Of a stretch of DNA of 64,000 nt, positions 28,547 through 38,068 are shown piece by piece. The DNA is from Nonomuraea sp. SYSU D8015 (GTDB taxonomy: Bacteria > Actinomycetota > Actinomycetes > Streptosporangiales > Streptosporangiaceae), in NCBI RefSeq assembly GCF_008065375.1, contig NZ_VJYI01000005.1, positions 1-64,000 of the forward strand. Reading direction: 5' to 3'. The notes below the pieces were generated by a model, which worked only from the letters and a program-made list of their open reading frames with translations, did no database searches and was not told where the DNA came from. The position numbers and the translations under genes were made by a program. Position 1 is the first letter of the stretch. Every line of letters begins with the position of its first letter.

Positions 28547-31093
28547 GGTCTGGTCGCGGAAGGCGCTGCTCACCTTGGGCAGCGTCTTCTCCTTGGTCTC
28601 CGGGGTGTGGCCGTCGGCGTGGGTGGCGTAGCTGAAGACGATGTACCGGCCCCACACCAGGCCGGCCGCGTAGCCGCCGGCGATGTGCACACGCTCGCCC
28701 CCCGATCCGTCAGGGCCGGGGAGGGGGCGGAACCACACGTTCTTGTCGAGGTTCTTCGCCTGGTCGGCGGCCTCGGCCGCCTCCTTGGTCGGCAGCACGG
28801 CGATGCCCGTGGTGACGGCGTAGCGGCGCTTGCTGTCGACGTACGTGGCCCGCAGGACGCGGCTGCACTTCTGCTCTTTCAGCGCCTCGGCGAAGGCGCC
28901 CGTGGCGGCCTTGTCGCAGGTCGTCTCCATGTCGGCCTTGACCCTGGTGAACGTCGTGCCCGCCGCGCTGACCTTCTTCTTCGGGAACGCCTCCGACAGG
29001 GAGAGCTTTTGTGGATCGGTCTGCTCGGAGTTGAGCACGGACGCGCCGGGCACGTCGGTCGGCGTCGCCTCCGGCTCTTCGGTGGGTTGTGCGGACGGGG
29101 TGCTACTCCCGCCGCGGGCGGCCGTCGTGGTGGCCGAGGGGTTGGTCACCGCCTGGTAGGCGAAGAAGCCTCCCGTGGCCACGCCGGCCAGGGCCAGCGC
29201 GCCGAGCGTCACCAGGAGGGCGCGCTTGCTCTTGCCCGGTGGCGGAGGTGGCGGCGGGGTCTGGAACGGCGGCTGTTTGAACGCTCCAGGAGGGAACGCC
29301 GGGCCGCTGCCCTGGGGCGGGGTGGGAAGGTCGAGTGCGGTCGACGGCCTCTGGCCCCAGGATTCCCTGGCGAACGGCAGGTCCGGCAGCTTCTGACTGC
29401 CGGCCGGGGGGAGGGGCGGCCAGACGGGTACGTCGCCGGGCTCCGGGGGGCGGATGGGCGCCGGGGTGGGACCGTTCGGGTCGTACAGGGGGGTCGGGTG
29501 GGTGGGGGGCTGGTCGCGTTTGGCGGCCTTCGGGTCGAAGTAGTGGGCCGGTTGCTTGGTCTGCTGGAGCGGCTTCGGGCCCGGGTGGGCGGTTTCCTCA
29601 TGGGAGATGGGACGGGTGTCCTCGCGCTCCTGCGCGACGGGGGCTGAGAGAGGGACCGTTGTCCGCTGCTGGGTGGCGTCCTGCGAGGCGCCCTCGGCGG
29701 CCGGGTGGCCCTCGTCGGGCGCGCCCTCCTGCGGTGTGTCTTGGGCGGCCAGGCTGCTTTCCTCCGGCTCGCCTTCGTGCGCGGCGCTTGCGGGTGCCGC
29801 ATCTTCCCGGGCGGCGCTTGCGGGTGCGGTGGCTTGGCGCGCGGTGGCTTCGCGTGTGGCGGCTTCCTGCGCGGCGGCGCTCGGCCCTTCGATGGCTTCG
29901 CGTGCGGTGGCTTCGCGTGCGGTGGCTTGGGTCGGCGTGTCTTCCTGTGGCGTGGCGGGCTCTGGCCAGGTGATTCCCGAACGGGCGGCAGCCGGATCGG
30001 GGGCGCTCGCCTGGGCGGCCTCTCGTCTTGCGGCCTCCGGGTCGAAGTAGTGGGCCGGCCGGGTGATGCCCTCCGGCTCGGTGGCGTTCGGGTCGAAAGC
30101 GGGCGTGTCCGGCTCGTCGGGCTCGGCCACCAACTCGCCCGTGGCGGCGGGCCACGGTGGCATGGCGTGCGGGTCCGAGACGGGGCCCGGCCACACCGGC
30201 ATGCCCGCCGCCGCCGCGGTGAACGCGGGCGGCGGGTCCCACGGCGGCGCACCGGGCACCACCGGCTCCACCGGCCACGGCGGCAGCTCGTCAACCGGCT
30301 CTGCCTGCGCCCGGTCGGCCGGCGTCTCGGCGGCCTGGCCCTGAGCGGCCCACGGGTTCTCGGCGGCACCCGGCGCCTGGGGCGCCCATGGGGTATCGGT
30401 GCGCGGGGCTTGCTCGGCGCGGAGCTCGCGGGTCTGCCCGTGGTCCGGTTGGGGTGGGTCGGCTTGTCCGAGGCCCGGGTGTGGTCGGGTGGCCGGTCCC
30501 TGGTCCAGTGGCGACCGGTCGGCTTGCCAGTGGCCTGGTTGTGGGTGGTCGGCCGCCTCCGGGCCGATCTCCTCCTGGCCGGCCCAGGAAGGGCCCGTTG
30601 TGGGGCCTTCGGCGGGAACGGAGCCCAAAGGAGCGCGTACGGCGGGCCAGGGGCCTGAAGAGGCGGGGGCGGTGCCCGAGGCGGTCGGCTCGGCGACCGC
30701 GGAGTCCGCCGGTGGGCGTTCGGCCGGTGCGAAGCCCGTAGGCCCGGTCGGTGAGGCGTTCAGCGGGCGGCGGTTGGCGCGCGGGAGTGGCGCCGGCCTC
30801 GCCAGGGTGGGGTCTGTGTCGGCATGGTCGGCGAACCAGTCGTACGGGGCCGCGTCGTCGCCCGGCACCTCCCAGGGCTGCGCGTCATCCGGCTTCGGCA
30901 GCCCGGGAGGCGGTCCCTTGAGCACGGGAACGACGGATCGCGTCTCGCCGTTGTCGGCCTCCTCGGCGGGAGCGAACGGCGGTGGGGCGTCTCGCCCGTC
31001 GGTCCGGCCGAAGCTCGGCGGTGGCGTCGCAGGACGGGCCGAGTCGTCGGCCTCCCTGCGATCGTGCTCAGACCCGGGTTCCTGACCACGCAT
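28511..31093 (-). CDS. Large Pro/Ala-rich single-span membrane protein, unknown function
   Basis: The 860-residue product has a cytoplasmic region of about 620 residues that is Pro/Ala/Glu-rich and probably disordered. It contains two copies of PAHYFDPxAAxR (346-357 and 515-526) and Ala/Thr/Arg/Glu repeats at about 390-425. One membrane helix lies at 624-646 (ALLVTLGALALAGVATGGFF). The extracellular part (647-860) has two Cys (726, 743) and resembles the ectodomain of the next gene upstream. TAGGCT at 31100-31105 lies six bases before the start, suggesting a leaderless mRNA. No family recognised; a type II envelope sensor or adaptor is a guess. Confidence 0.8.
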   Translation of the reverse strand: MRGQEPGSEHDRREADDSARPATPPPSFGRTDGRDAPPPFAPAEEADNGETRSVVPVLKGPPPGLPKPDDAQPWEVPGDDAAPYDWFADHADTDPTLARPAPLPRANRRPLNASPTGPTGFAPAERPPADSAVAEPTASGTAPASSGPWPAVRAPLGSVPAEGPTTGPSWAGQEEIGPEAADHPQPGHWQADRSPLDQGPATRPHPGLGQADPPQPDHGQTRELRAEQAPRTDTPWAPQAPGAAENPWAAQGQAAETPADRAQAEPVDELPPWPVEPVVPGAPPWDPPPAFTAAAAGMPVWPGPVSDPHAMPPWPAATGELVAEPDEPDTPAFDPNATEPEGITRPAHYFDPEAARREAAQASAPDPAAARSGITWPEPATPQEDTPTQATAREATAREAIEGPSAAAQEAATREATARQATAPASAAREDAAPASAAHEGEPEESSLAAQDTPQEGAPDEGHPAAEGASQDATQQRTTVPLSAPVAQEREDTRPISHEETAHPGPKPLQQTKQPAHYFDPKAAKRDQPPTHPTPLYDPNGPTPAPIRPPEPGDVPVWPPLPPAGSQKLPDLPFARESWGQRPSTALDLPTPPQGSGPAFPPGAFKQPPFQTPPPPPPPGKSKRALLVTLGALALAGVATGGFFAYQAVTNPSATTTAARGGSSTPSAQPTEEPEATPTDVPGASVLNSEQTDPQKLSLSEAFPKKKVSAAGTTFTRVKADMETTCDKAATGAFAEALKEQKCSRVLRATYVDSKRRYAVTTGIAVLPTKEAAEAADQAKNLDKNVWFRPLPGPDGSGGERVHIAGGYAAGLVWGRYIVFSYATHADGHTPETKEKTLPKVSSAFRDQTSLVLERRVTNG

Positions 31094-31182
31094 AGGGCGA
31101 GCCTAGCGAGAGTAGCGAGATCGTTATGTCGGTATGGGTGTTCCCAGCAGCATCGGGGATCCCGTTTGGGGTGTTAAGGCGC

Positions 31183-32040
31183 TTACGTCAACGCGCTGCC
31201 GGTCAACGTCCTGTTGTCCAGGGCCTTGAACACGGTGGCCTTGGTGATGTCGTCGATGGCCTGGGCGAACCGCTTGGAGCCTTTGCTGTCGGGCTTGGTG
31301 CCGTCCTTGTTCTGGAACCAGACCATGATCGCGTAATGGCCGTGCGTCCAGATCTTGGCGCCCCCGCTGCCCGAGCCGATGAACTTGGTGACACTGTCCT
31401 TACCCGTCAGCGGCTTCACGTAGTTCTTCGTGTCGCCGCTCTTGGCCACAGCGCTCGCGGTCTTGCTGGTCGTGAGGTTGGCCACGCCGATCGTGCCGAT
31501 CACCTTGCCCGCCTTGTCGCGGAAGCTGGCGCGGACGAGCTGGGCGCACTTGCCGGACTTGAGTGCCTTCTGCAGCTTGTCACCCAGGGCGCCGTCGGTG
31601 CACTTCTTGTCCTTGCTGGTGATCGTCATCTCGTAGGCGCGGCCGGAGACCGTGAACTTCTTCTTATTGCCGAAGATCTCTTTGACCGAGATGGGGTCGG
31701 GGTCCGTGGTGCGGTCGGCCGCGAAGCCGTACTTGCCGGGCGGCACCGACGGCAGCGGGGCCGACGTGCGGCGGCTGGCCGCCGTCTCGACCGTGCTGGG
31801 GCCGTCGGCGTTCCACATCAGCGCGAGGCCGCCGCCGAGCAGCCCGAGCAGCGCCACACCGCCGATCGCGAACCACAGTGGCGCGCGTGAGCGCGGCCCC
31901 TCGTCGTAAGGACTCCAGCCGATCCTGCTGCTGTTGCTGCCGCTCTGTGGCGCCTTCTCGGGGTCGTCGGCGGCGCGTTGCCTGCGGGAGCGGCGGGGCC
32001 CGCTCTCCGTGCCGTTTTCACGTTCCTCGGGAGAAGCCAT
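31183..32040 (-). CDS. Single-span membrane protein with ectodomain related to its neighbour
   Basis: This 285-residue protein has a charged N terminus (about 54 residues), one membrane helix at 55-76 (LWFAIGGVALLGLLGGGLAL) and an ectodomain with two Cys (147, 165). The ectodomain aligns by eye with residues 690-860 of the 860-residue neighbour: a DPxxxSxxEAF/EIF start, Cys spacing 17-18, KC(S/A)xxxRA(T/S)(Y/F)xD, and a WGRYIVF/HGHYAIMVWF strand. TAATGT at 32047-32052 is six bases before the ATG. Function unknown; gene duplication followed by fusion to a long cytoplasmic arm is inferred. Confidence 0.8.
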   Translation of the reverse strand: MASPEERENGTESGPRRSRRQRAADDPEKAPQSGSNSSRIGWSPYDEGPRSRAPLWFAIGGVALLGLLGGGLALMWNADGPSTVETAASRRTSAPLPSVPPGKYGFAADRTTDPDPISVKEIFGNKKKFTVSGRAYEMTITSKDKKCTDGALGDKLQKALKSGKCAQLVRASFRDKAGKVIGTIGVANLTTSKTASAVAKSGDTKNYVKPLTGKDSVTKFIGSGSGGAKIWTHGHYAIMVWFQNKDGTKPDSKGSKRFAQAIDDITKATVFKALDNRTLTGSALT

Positions 32041-32064
32041 GCGGCGACATTACCTTGAAGTGCG

Positions 32065-32832
32065 TCATTGGGTTCCGAAGTCCTGGGTCCACCACGGTCC
32101 GTTGGGGCCGGAGGCGACGCCGACGCCGATGGCCTTCAGCCGGCAGTCCAGGATGTTCTTGCGGTGGTCGCGGCTGTCGAGCCAGCCGCGCACCGCCTCT
32201 TCGGGGGTGCTGTAGCCGGCGCCGATGTTCTCGGCCGCGCCGTAGCGGTATCCGGCGCGCTCCATGCGGTCCCACGGGGAGGCGCCGTCGGGGGAGTTGT
32301 GCGTGAGCGCCCCCATCCTGGCCATCTCCAGCGAGTGTGTACGCGCCGAGCGCATGAGCCCCCCGTCGACCCTGAGCGGTCCGCAGCCGTGCCTGGCCCG
32401 GGCGGAGTTTGTGAGCGCTACCACTTTCGACGCCATGCCGGGGATCACCGAGACGGACGGCTCCGCGCCGGTGGAGAGCTGGCCGGGGTCGTCCTGGGCG
32501 TCGAAGCCGGGGATCTGGCCGTCCGGCCTCTTGGTCGTGGGCTTCGGCGTCGCCTTGCCGCTCGGCGCCTTCCTGGTGGTGACCTCTCTCGGGATGCTCT
32601 CCAGTTGCTGCAGCGCCTTCTTCCCCGTGGTGGGCGCGGGGTTGGCGGTGGCGGCGGCGGGCGGGGCGGTGCCGTTGAGGTAGATGTGGGCGTTCGGCTG
32701 CGGGTCGTCGGTCATGCGGCCGATCAGAACGCCGGTGAACAGGACAGCCGCCATGAGGCAGGTCAACACACCCAGATGACTCCGGCGCCGAGCGCCCCGC
32801 TGGGTTGGCCGGGTGTGAGAGTTCTGCCACAT
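32065..32832 (-). CDS. Membrane-anchored CAP (SCP/YkwD-like) domain protein
   Basis: This 255-residue protein has an uncleaved signal or membrane helix at about 20-38, a Pro/Thr/Lys-rich linker to about residue 130, and a C-terminal CAP domain. CAP signatures are visible: RTHSLEMARMGALTHNS, YGAAENIGAGY, AVRGWLDSRDHRKNIL and WWTQDFG. The two family His (177 in LTHNS, 223 in RDHRKN) are kept, and C150 and C230 may form a disulfide. Bacterial CAP proteins are secreted wall-associated proteins of mostly unknown activity. It leads a three-gene minus-strand group. Confidence 0.88.
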   Translation of the reverse strand: MWQNSHTRPTQRGARRRSHLGVLTCLMAAVLFTGVLIGRMTDDPQPNAHIYLNGTAPPAAATANPAPTTGKKALQQLESIPREVTTRKAPSGKATPKPTTKRPDGQIPGFDAQDDPGQLSTGAEPSVSVIPGMASKVVALTNSARARHGCGPLRVDGGLMRSARTHSLEMARMGALTHNSPDGASPWDRMERAGYRYGAAENIGAGYSTPEEAVRGWLDSRDHRKNILDCRLKAIGVGVASGPNGPWWTQDFGTQ

Positions 32833-33140
32833 ACCGCAGTCAACGATAGAGATGTCTGGTACTGGGAAAGAAGAGATCCCAGGGAAACGAAATCGAACCG
32901 TTCTGCGGTCGGGTAGACTCGCACGAGGTTACCGGTCTTTTGACCTGCACGCCCAAGGGTGGGTAACCTATTCGTTCGTTGTGTGCATAGGTCCAGCGAG
33001 ACCAATGCGCGGCGCGTCCGGCGTCATCTCCCGTGTTGAGGAGACGGAAGGTCCGGGCTGCCGTGTGCCCGCACCGACCGACCAATGTAGCTGTCGCATC
33101 CGACAGCGCCGAAGACGCGAGCATAAAGAAGGCTACGACC
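32833..33140. promoter_or_regulatory. Divergent control region between CAP gene and rplM
   Basis: On the plus strand TTGACC (32940-32945) and TAACCT (32964-32969) are 18 bp apart and form the best rplM promoter, giving a leader of about 165 nt. TAGACT at about 32924 may be a second -10. On the minus strand TATCGT lies about ten bases before the CAP start. No gene is seen in the 308 bp. Confidence 0.55.
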
Positions 33141-33584
33141 GTGCGCACGTACTCACCGAAGCCCGCCGACGTCCAGCGTCAGTGGTACGTCATCGACGCG
33201 ACCGATGTCGTGCTGGGCCGGCTGGCCAGCCACGTCGCGACCCTGCTCCGCGGCAAGCACAAGCCGATCTTCGCCAACCACGTCGACACCGGTGACTTCG
33301 TCATCGTCATCAACGCGGACAAGATCGCGCTGAGCGGCAACAAGCTTGAGCAGAAGAAGGCTTACCGCCACTCGGGCTACCCGGGCGGTCTGCGTTCCGT
33401 CAGCTACGGCGAGCTCATGGAGAAGCGGCCGGAGAAGGCCGTCGAGAAGGCCGTCAAGGGCATGCTGCCGAAGAACTCCCTTGGCCGGAAGATGGCCAAG
33501 AAGCTCAAGGTCTACGCGGGTTCCGAGCACCCGCACCAGGCCCAGCAGCCGGTGCCGTTCCAGATCACCCAGATCGCCCAGTAG
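33141..33584 (+). CDS. rplM: 50S ribosomal protein L13
   Basis: L13 (147 residues) is an early 50S assembly protein. The GTG at 33141 gives the actinobacterial start VRTYSPKPADVQRQWYVID; an upstream in-frame ATG at 33033 would add 36 unrelated residues. The signature GMLPKNSLGRKMAKKLKVY is present. rpsI follows 26 bp later. Confidence 0.96.
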   Translation: MRTYSPKPADVQRQWYVIDATDVVLGRLASHVATLLRGKHKPIFANHVDTGDFVIVINADKIALSGNKLEQKKAYRHSGYPGGLRSVSYGELMEKRPEKAVEKAVKGMLPKNSLGRKMAKKLKVYAGSEHPHQAQQPVPFQITQIAQ

Positions 33585-33610
33585 TAGTTCGAAAGAGTTA
33601 GAGGAGAACC

Positions 33611-34132
33611 GTGGCTGAGCCCACCGGTGTCGAGACGGCCGTCGAGCCCGAGCTGGAGGAATTCTCCGGCGAGGACTTCCCGTCTGAATACACCACCGAG
33701 TCCGCCGCCAGCGCCGACGCGCCCGTGCGCAAGCCCGTCACCACGGGCAACTCGTACGGCACCGGCCGCCGCAAGGAGGCGATCGCCCGCGTGCGCATCG
33801 TCCCCGGCACCGGCAAGTGGACGATCAACGGTCGTTCGCTGGACGTCTACTTCCCGAACAAGGTCCACCAGCAGATCGTCAACGAGCCCTTCGTGGTGCT
33901 CGGCGCCGAGGAGGCGTTCGACGTCATCGCGCGCATCGACGGCGGCGGCGTGACCGGCCAGGCCGGTGCGCTGCGCATGGGCCTGTCCCGCGCGCTGGCG
34001 ATCCTGGACGTCGAGGTCAACCGCCCGCCGCTGAAGAAGGCCGGCTTCCTCACCCGTGACGCCCGCGCCACGGAGCGGAAGAAGTACGGCCTCAAGAAGG
34101 CCCGTAAGGCTCCGCAGTACAGCAAGCGCTAG
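33611..34132 (+). CDS. rpsI: 30S ribosomal protein S9 with acidic N-terminal extension
   Basis: S9 (173 residues) reaches the P-site tRNA with its basic C terminus (RKAPQYSKR). The family core starts near GTGRRKEAIARVRIVPG at residue 51. About 48 Glu/Ala-rich residues precede it, longer than E. coli S9 (130 residues). Start GTG at 33611 has GAGGAGAA upstream. glmM starts two bases after the stop. Confidence 0.96.
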   Translation: MAEPTGVETAVEPELEEFSGEDFPSEYTTESAASADAPVRKPVTTGNSYGTGRRKEAIARVRIVPGTGKWTINGRSLDVYFPNKVHQQIVNEPFVVLGAEEAFDVIARIDGGGVTGQAGALRMGLSRALAILDVEVNRPPLKKAGFLTRDARATERKKYGLKKARKAPQYSKR

Positions 34133-34134
34133 CG

Positions 34135-35481
34135 TTGGCGCGCCTATTCGGCACCGACGGGGTACGCGGGGTCGCCGGGCGCGACCTCACGGCCGAGCTC
34201 GCCATGGATCTGGCGGTGGCTGCGGCCCACGTCCTCGGCGATGCAGGCGCGTTCGCCGCCACCGGGCGCCGTCCGGTGGCGGTCGTGGGCCGGGATCCGC
34301 GCGCCTCGGGGGAGTTCCTCGAGGCCGCCGTGGTCGCCGGCCTCGCGGCGTCCGGAGTGGATGTGCTGCGCCTCGGCGTGCTGCCCACCCCGGCCGTCGC
34401 CCACCTCACGGCCGCGCTCGGCGCCGACCTCGGCGTCATGTTGTCGGCGTCGCACAACCCGGCGCCGGACAACGGCATCAAGTTCCTGGCCAGGGGCGGC
34501 TTCAAGCTGTCCGACGCGGTCGAGGACGAGATCGAGCGGCGGCTCGGCGAGGACTGGAGCTTTCCCGTCGGCTCGGGCGTGGGCCGGGTGCGTGACGCGT
34601 ACGGCGAGGCCGACCGCTACATCTCGCACGTGCTCACCACGATGAACGCCGCGCTCGACGGGCTCAACGTGGTGGTCGACTGCGCCCACGGCGCCGCCCA
34701 CATGGTGGCTCCGGAGGCGCTGGTGCGCGCGGGCGCACGGGTTGAGGCCATCGGCGCCCGGCCCGACGGCCTCAACATCAACGCCCAGCACGGCTCCACC
34801 TACCTGGACAAGCTCCAGCAGGTGGTCATCTCGCGCGGCGCCGACCTCGGCGTGGCCTATGACGGTGACGCCGACCGCTGCCTGGCGGTCGACCACACGG
34901 GCGCGATCGTGGACGGCGACCGCATCATGGCGATCCTGGCCGGCGCCATGCACAGTGAGGGGCTGCTGGCCAAGGACACCGTGGTCGCGACCGTGATGTC
35001 CAACCTGGGCTTCAAGCTGGCCATGCGCGAGGCGGGCATCACCGTGGTGGAGACCGCGGTGGGCGACCGCTATGTGCTGGAACGCATGAAGTCCGACGGG
35101 TTCAACCTGGGCGGCGAGCAGTCGGGCCACGTCATCATGCTGGACCACGCCACCACGGGCGACGGCCTGCTCACCTCGCTCCACCTGATGGGCGTGGTGG
35201 CCAAGGCCGGGGTGCCGCTGAAGGAGCTGGCCTCGGTGATGACGCCGCTGCCGCAAATCCTGATCAACGTCAAGGGCGTGGACAAGGGCAAGGCCTCCGT
35301 GCCCGAGCTCGTCGCCGCCGTGGCCGAGGCCGAGGCGGAGCTGGGCGAGACGGGCCGGGTGCTGATCCGGCCGAGCGGGACCGAGCCGATGATCCGCGTC
35401 ATGGTGGAGGCCGCGTCGGAGGAGCACGCCACCCAGGTGGCGGGCCGCCTCGCGGACGTGGTCCGCAAGGCCTGCGTCTGA
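34135..35481 (+). CDS. glmM: Phosphoglucosamine mutase
   Basis: GlmM (448 residues) makes glucosamine-1-phosphate for UDP-GlcNAc and peptidoglycan. The phosphoserine loop LSASHNPAPDNG, the Mg loop DGDADR, the sugar loop GGEQSGH and the phosphate loop RPSGTEP are all intact. The only start that keeps the conserved MARLFGTDGVRG N terminus is TTG at 34135, which has no ribosome-binding site, so translation probably depends on coupling to rpsI two bases upstream. A triple terminator repeat follows. Confidence 0.96.
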   Translation: MARLFGTDGVRGVAGRDLTAELAMDLAVAAAHVLGDAGAFAATGRRPVAVVGRDPRASGEFLEAAVVAGLAASGVDVLRLGVLPTPAVAHLTAALGADLGVMLSASHNPAPDNGIKFLARGGFKLSDAVEDEIERRLGEDWSFPVGSGVGRVRDAYGEADRYISHVLTTMNAALDGLNVVVDCAHGAAHMVAPEALVRAGARVEAIGARPDGLNINAQHGSTYLDKLQQVVISRGADLGVAYDGDADRCLAVDHTGAIVDGDRIMAILAGAMHSEGLLAKDTVVATVMSNLGFKLAMREAGITVVETAVGDRYVLERMKSDGFNLGGEQSGHVIMLDHATTGDGLLTSLHLMGVVAKAGVPLKELASVMTPLPQILINVKGVDKGKASVPELVAAVAEAEAELGETGRVLIRPSGTEPMIRVMVEAASEEHATQVAGRLADVVRKACV

Positions 35482-35483
35482 AT

Positions 35484-35581
35484 CCTGCGGGGTCGCCCCT
35501 GCCGGCTGCGTCCGAAGAGCCTGCGGGGGTCGCCCCCGCCGGCTGCCTGTGAAGCCCGCGGGGGTTCGTCCCCCGCGGGCT
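35484..35581. terminator. Tandem hairpins ending in a strong bidirectional terminator
   Basis: Two near-identical 36-bp units (from 35484 and from 35520, each CCTGCGGGG-GTCGCCCC-GCCGGCTGC) precede a perfect 12-bp stem AGCCCGCGGGGG/CCCCCGCGGGCT with a TTCGT loop (35553-35581). The hairpin lies between convergent glmM and the ABC permease gene, whose stop codon it touches. The units look like duplications of one terminator arm. Confidence 0.75.
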
Positions 35582-36296
35582 CATTCGTCTCCTGTGAGCG
35601 AGAAGACCCGCAGCCGCTGACCGGCCCAGACGACGCCGGCGACGGTGACGAGCAGCAGCGCCGGCACGGCGAAGCCCAGCGTGACGTCCGACTTGAGGAA
35701 CGACGAGTCCGACACCTGGTCGGCGATCGAGCCGGCCCAGTGCTGGATCGAGTACTGGCGTGCCCCCGGGATGAAGCCGCCCACGACGCTCTCCCAGACC
35801 AGGGCGTAGATGATGCCGATCGTGACGGCATGCCGGGTGACGACGCCCAGCAGGAGGAAGACTGCGGCGTAGGCGATGCCGCCCACCAGGGCGCCCAGCG
35901 CGAAGCCTGCGGCGATTCCGTCCTCGTTGCCGGCCAGGAGCCAGGCCGCGAAATACGTCGGCACGGCCCCGAAAACGGCCAGCAGCGAGGCCGCCACCAG
36001 GAATTTCGTCTGGATGATCGTCGGCCGGGAGATCGGCTTGGACATGAGGTGGATGATCGTGCCGTCGTCGATCTCCGGGGCGATGACGCCCGTGCCGGCG
36101 ATCACGCCGAGCAGGGGCAGCATGGTGCCGATGGCGAACTTCTGCATCAGCTGCACGGCCATGAATTGATCGTTTCCGGCGACCACGCGAAACAGCACGG
36201 CCAGGCCCAGCAGGGCCAAGGGCAGCAGCAGGAGCAGGATGATCCGGCGACGCCCCAGCAGGGCGCGATAGGTGATGCCGGCGACCACTGTGTTCA

Positions 36297-36297
<1 letters not shown>
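35581..36297 (-). CDS. ABC-2 type transporter permease
   Basis: This 238-residue membrane protein has about six hydrophobic segments, starting LLLLLPLALLGLAVLFRVV. It has the EIDDGTIIHLMSKPISRP segment typical of ABC-2 permeases, which lies in a cytoplasmic loop before a membrane span. Its start codon overlaps the stop of the ATPase gene upstream by one base, so the two work as a pair. The substrate is unknown; drug or lipid export or natriuretic-type NatAB systems share this layout. Confidence 0.88.
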
Positions 36298-37207
<910 letters not shown>

Positions 37208-37211
<4 letters not shown>

Positions 37212-38068
37212 CGCGCGGCCGCCTTCCGGTAGCGCAGGGCCAGGGCGGCCAGGCCGATGCCGATCAGCACGACCAGGATCAGCGCCGAGGCGGGGCCGCT
37301 GGGGTAGGAGCCGCCGTCGATGGCGTGCGGCGGCGTGCCGAACAGCCAGGACTGGACGGAGTCGACCAGCCAGAACGGGTTCAGCAGCCAGGCCCAGTCG
37401 GCTTCGGACCTGTAGCCCGATTCGTAGAGCACGCTGAAGACCAGCGGCACCGACGCGGACGACAGCAGGTAGACGACGATCACCGAGGCCACGCCGAGCC
37501 CGCGCCGCGGCGTGAACGAGGCCAGCGCCAGGCCGTACACCGACAGCAGCACCGCCAGCACCAGAGCCATGAGCACGGAGCCGACGTACTCGCCGGTGGC
37601 CGGCGGGCCGGGCATGTCGACCACCAGCTCGCCGACGTACATCAGCGTGAGCGGCACGGCGACCAGCAGGAACAGCGCTATGACCATCGAGGCCACCTTG
37701 GCGGTGACGTATTCGCCGACGGAGACCGGACGCGACAGGTACAGCGGCAGCACGCGGTAGCGCAGGTCGGGCGCCACGACGGTGGGCGACTGCGAGGCCA
37801 GGAAGATCGCCACCACGGCCTGCATGATGACCGCGAACCCGCTGTACGGGAGGATGCGCTGCTGGGCCAGGGCCATCGTGGCGATGGCGACCACGGCCGG
37901 CAGGAGCATGATGACGAACAGCGCGAACGGCATGATCTTGCTGCGGGCCGGGCGGCCGAGGCCGAAGACGCCGCGCAGGCTGTGCAGGGTCAGCGCCCTG
38001 GTCGCGTAGCCGCGCCCCAGCCGGGGCCCGTCGTAGTGGCGGTATCCGATGTCGTAGATCTCAGACAC
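37208..38068 (-). CDS. ABC transporter permease
   Basis: This 286-residue protein has a soluble N terminus (YDIGYRHYDGPRLGRGYATRAL) that recurs in actinobacterial ABC-2 permeases, followed by about six membrane helices. The loop YRVLPLYLSRPVSVGEYVTAK is the family's cytoplasmic coupling segment. It overlaps the flanking ATPase genes by four and eight bases. Together with the second ATPase-permease pair it may form a heteromeric exporter or two related exporters. Confidence 0.88.

Noticed and set aside
28607..31085. Several long plus-strand frames opposite the 860-residue membrane protein
   Set aside because: The minus-strand product has a clean membrane helix and an ectodomain shared with its neighbour; the plus-strand frames are Gly/Arg-rich artefacts.
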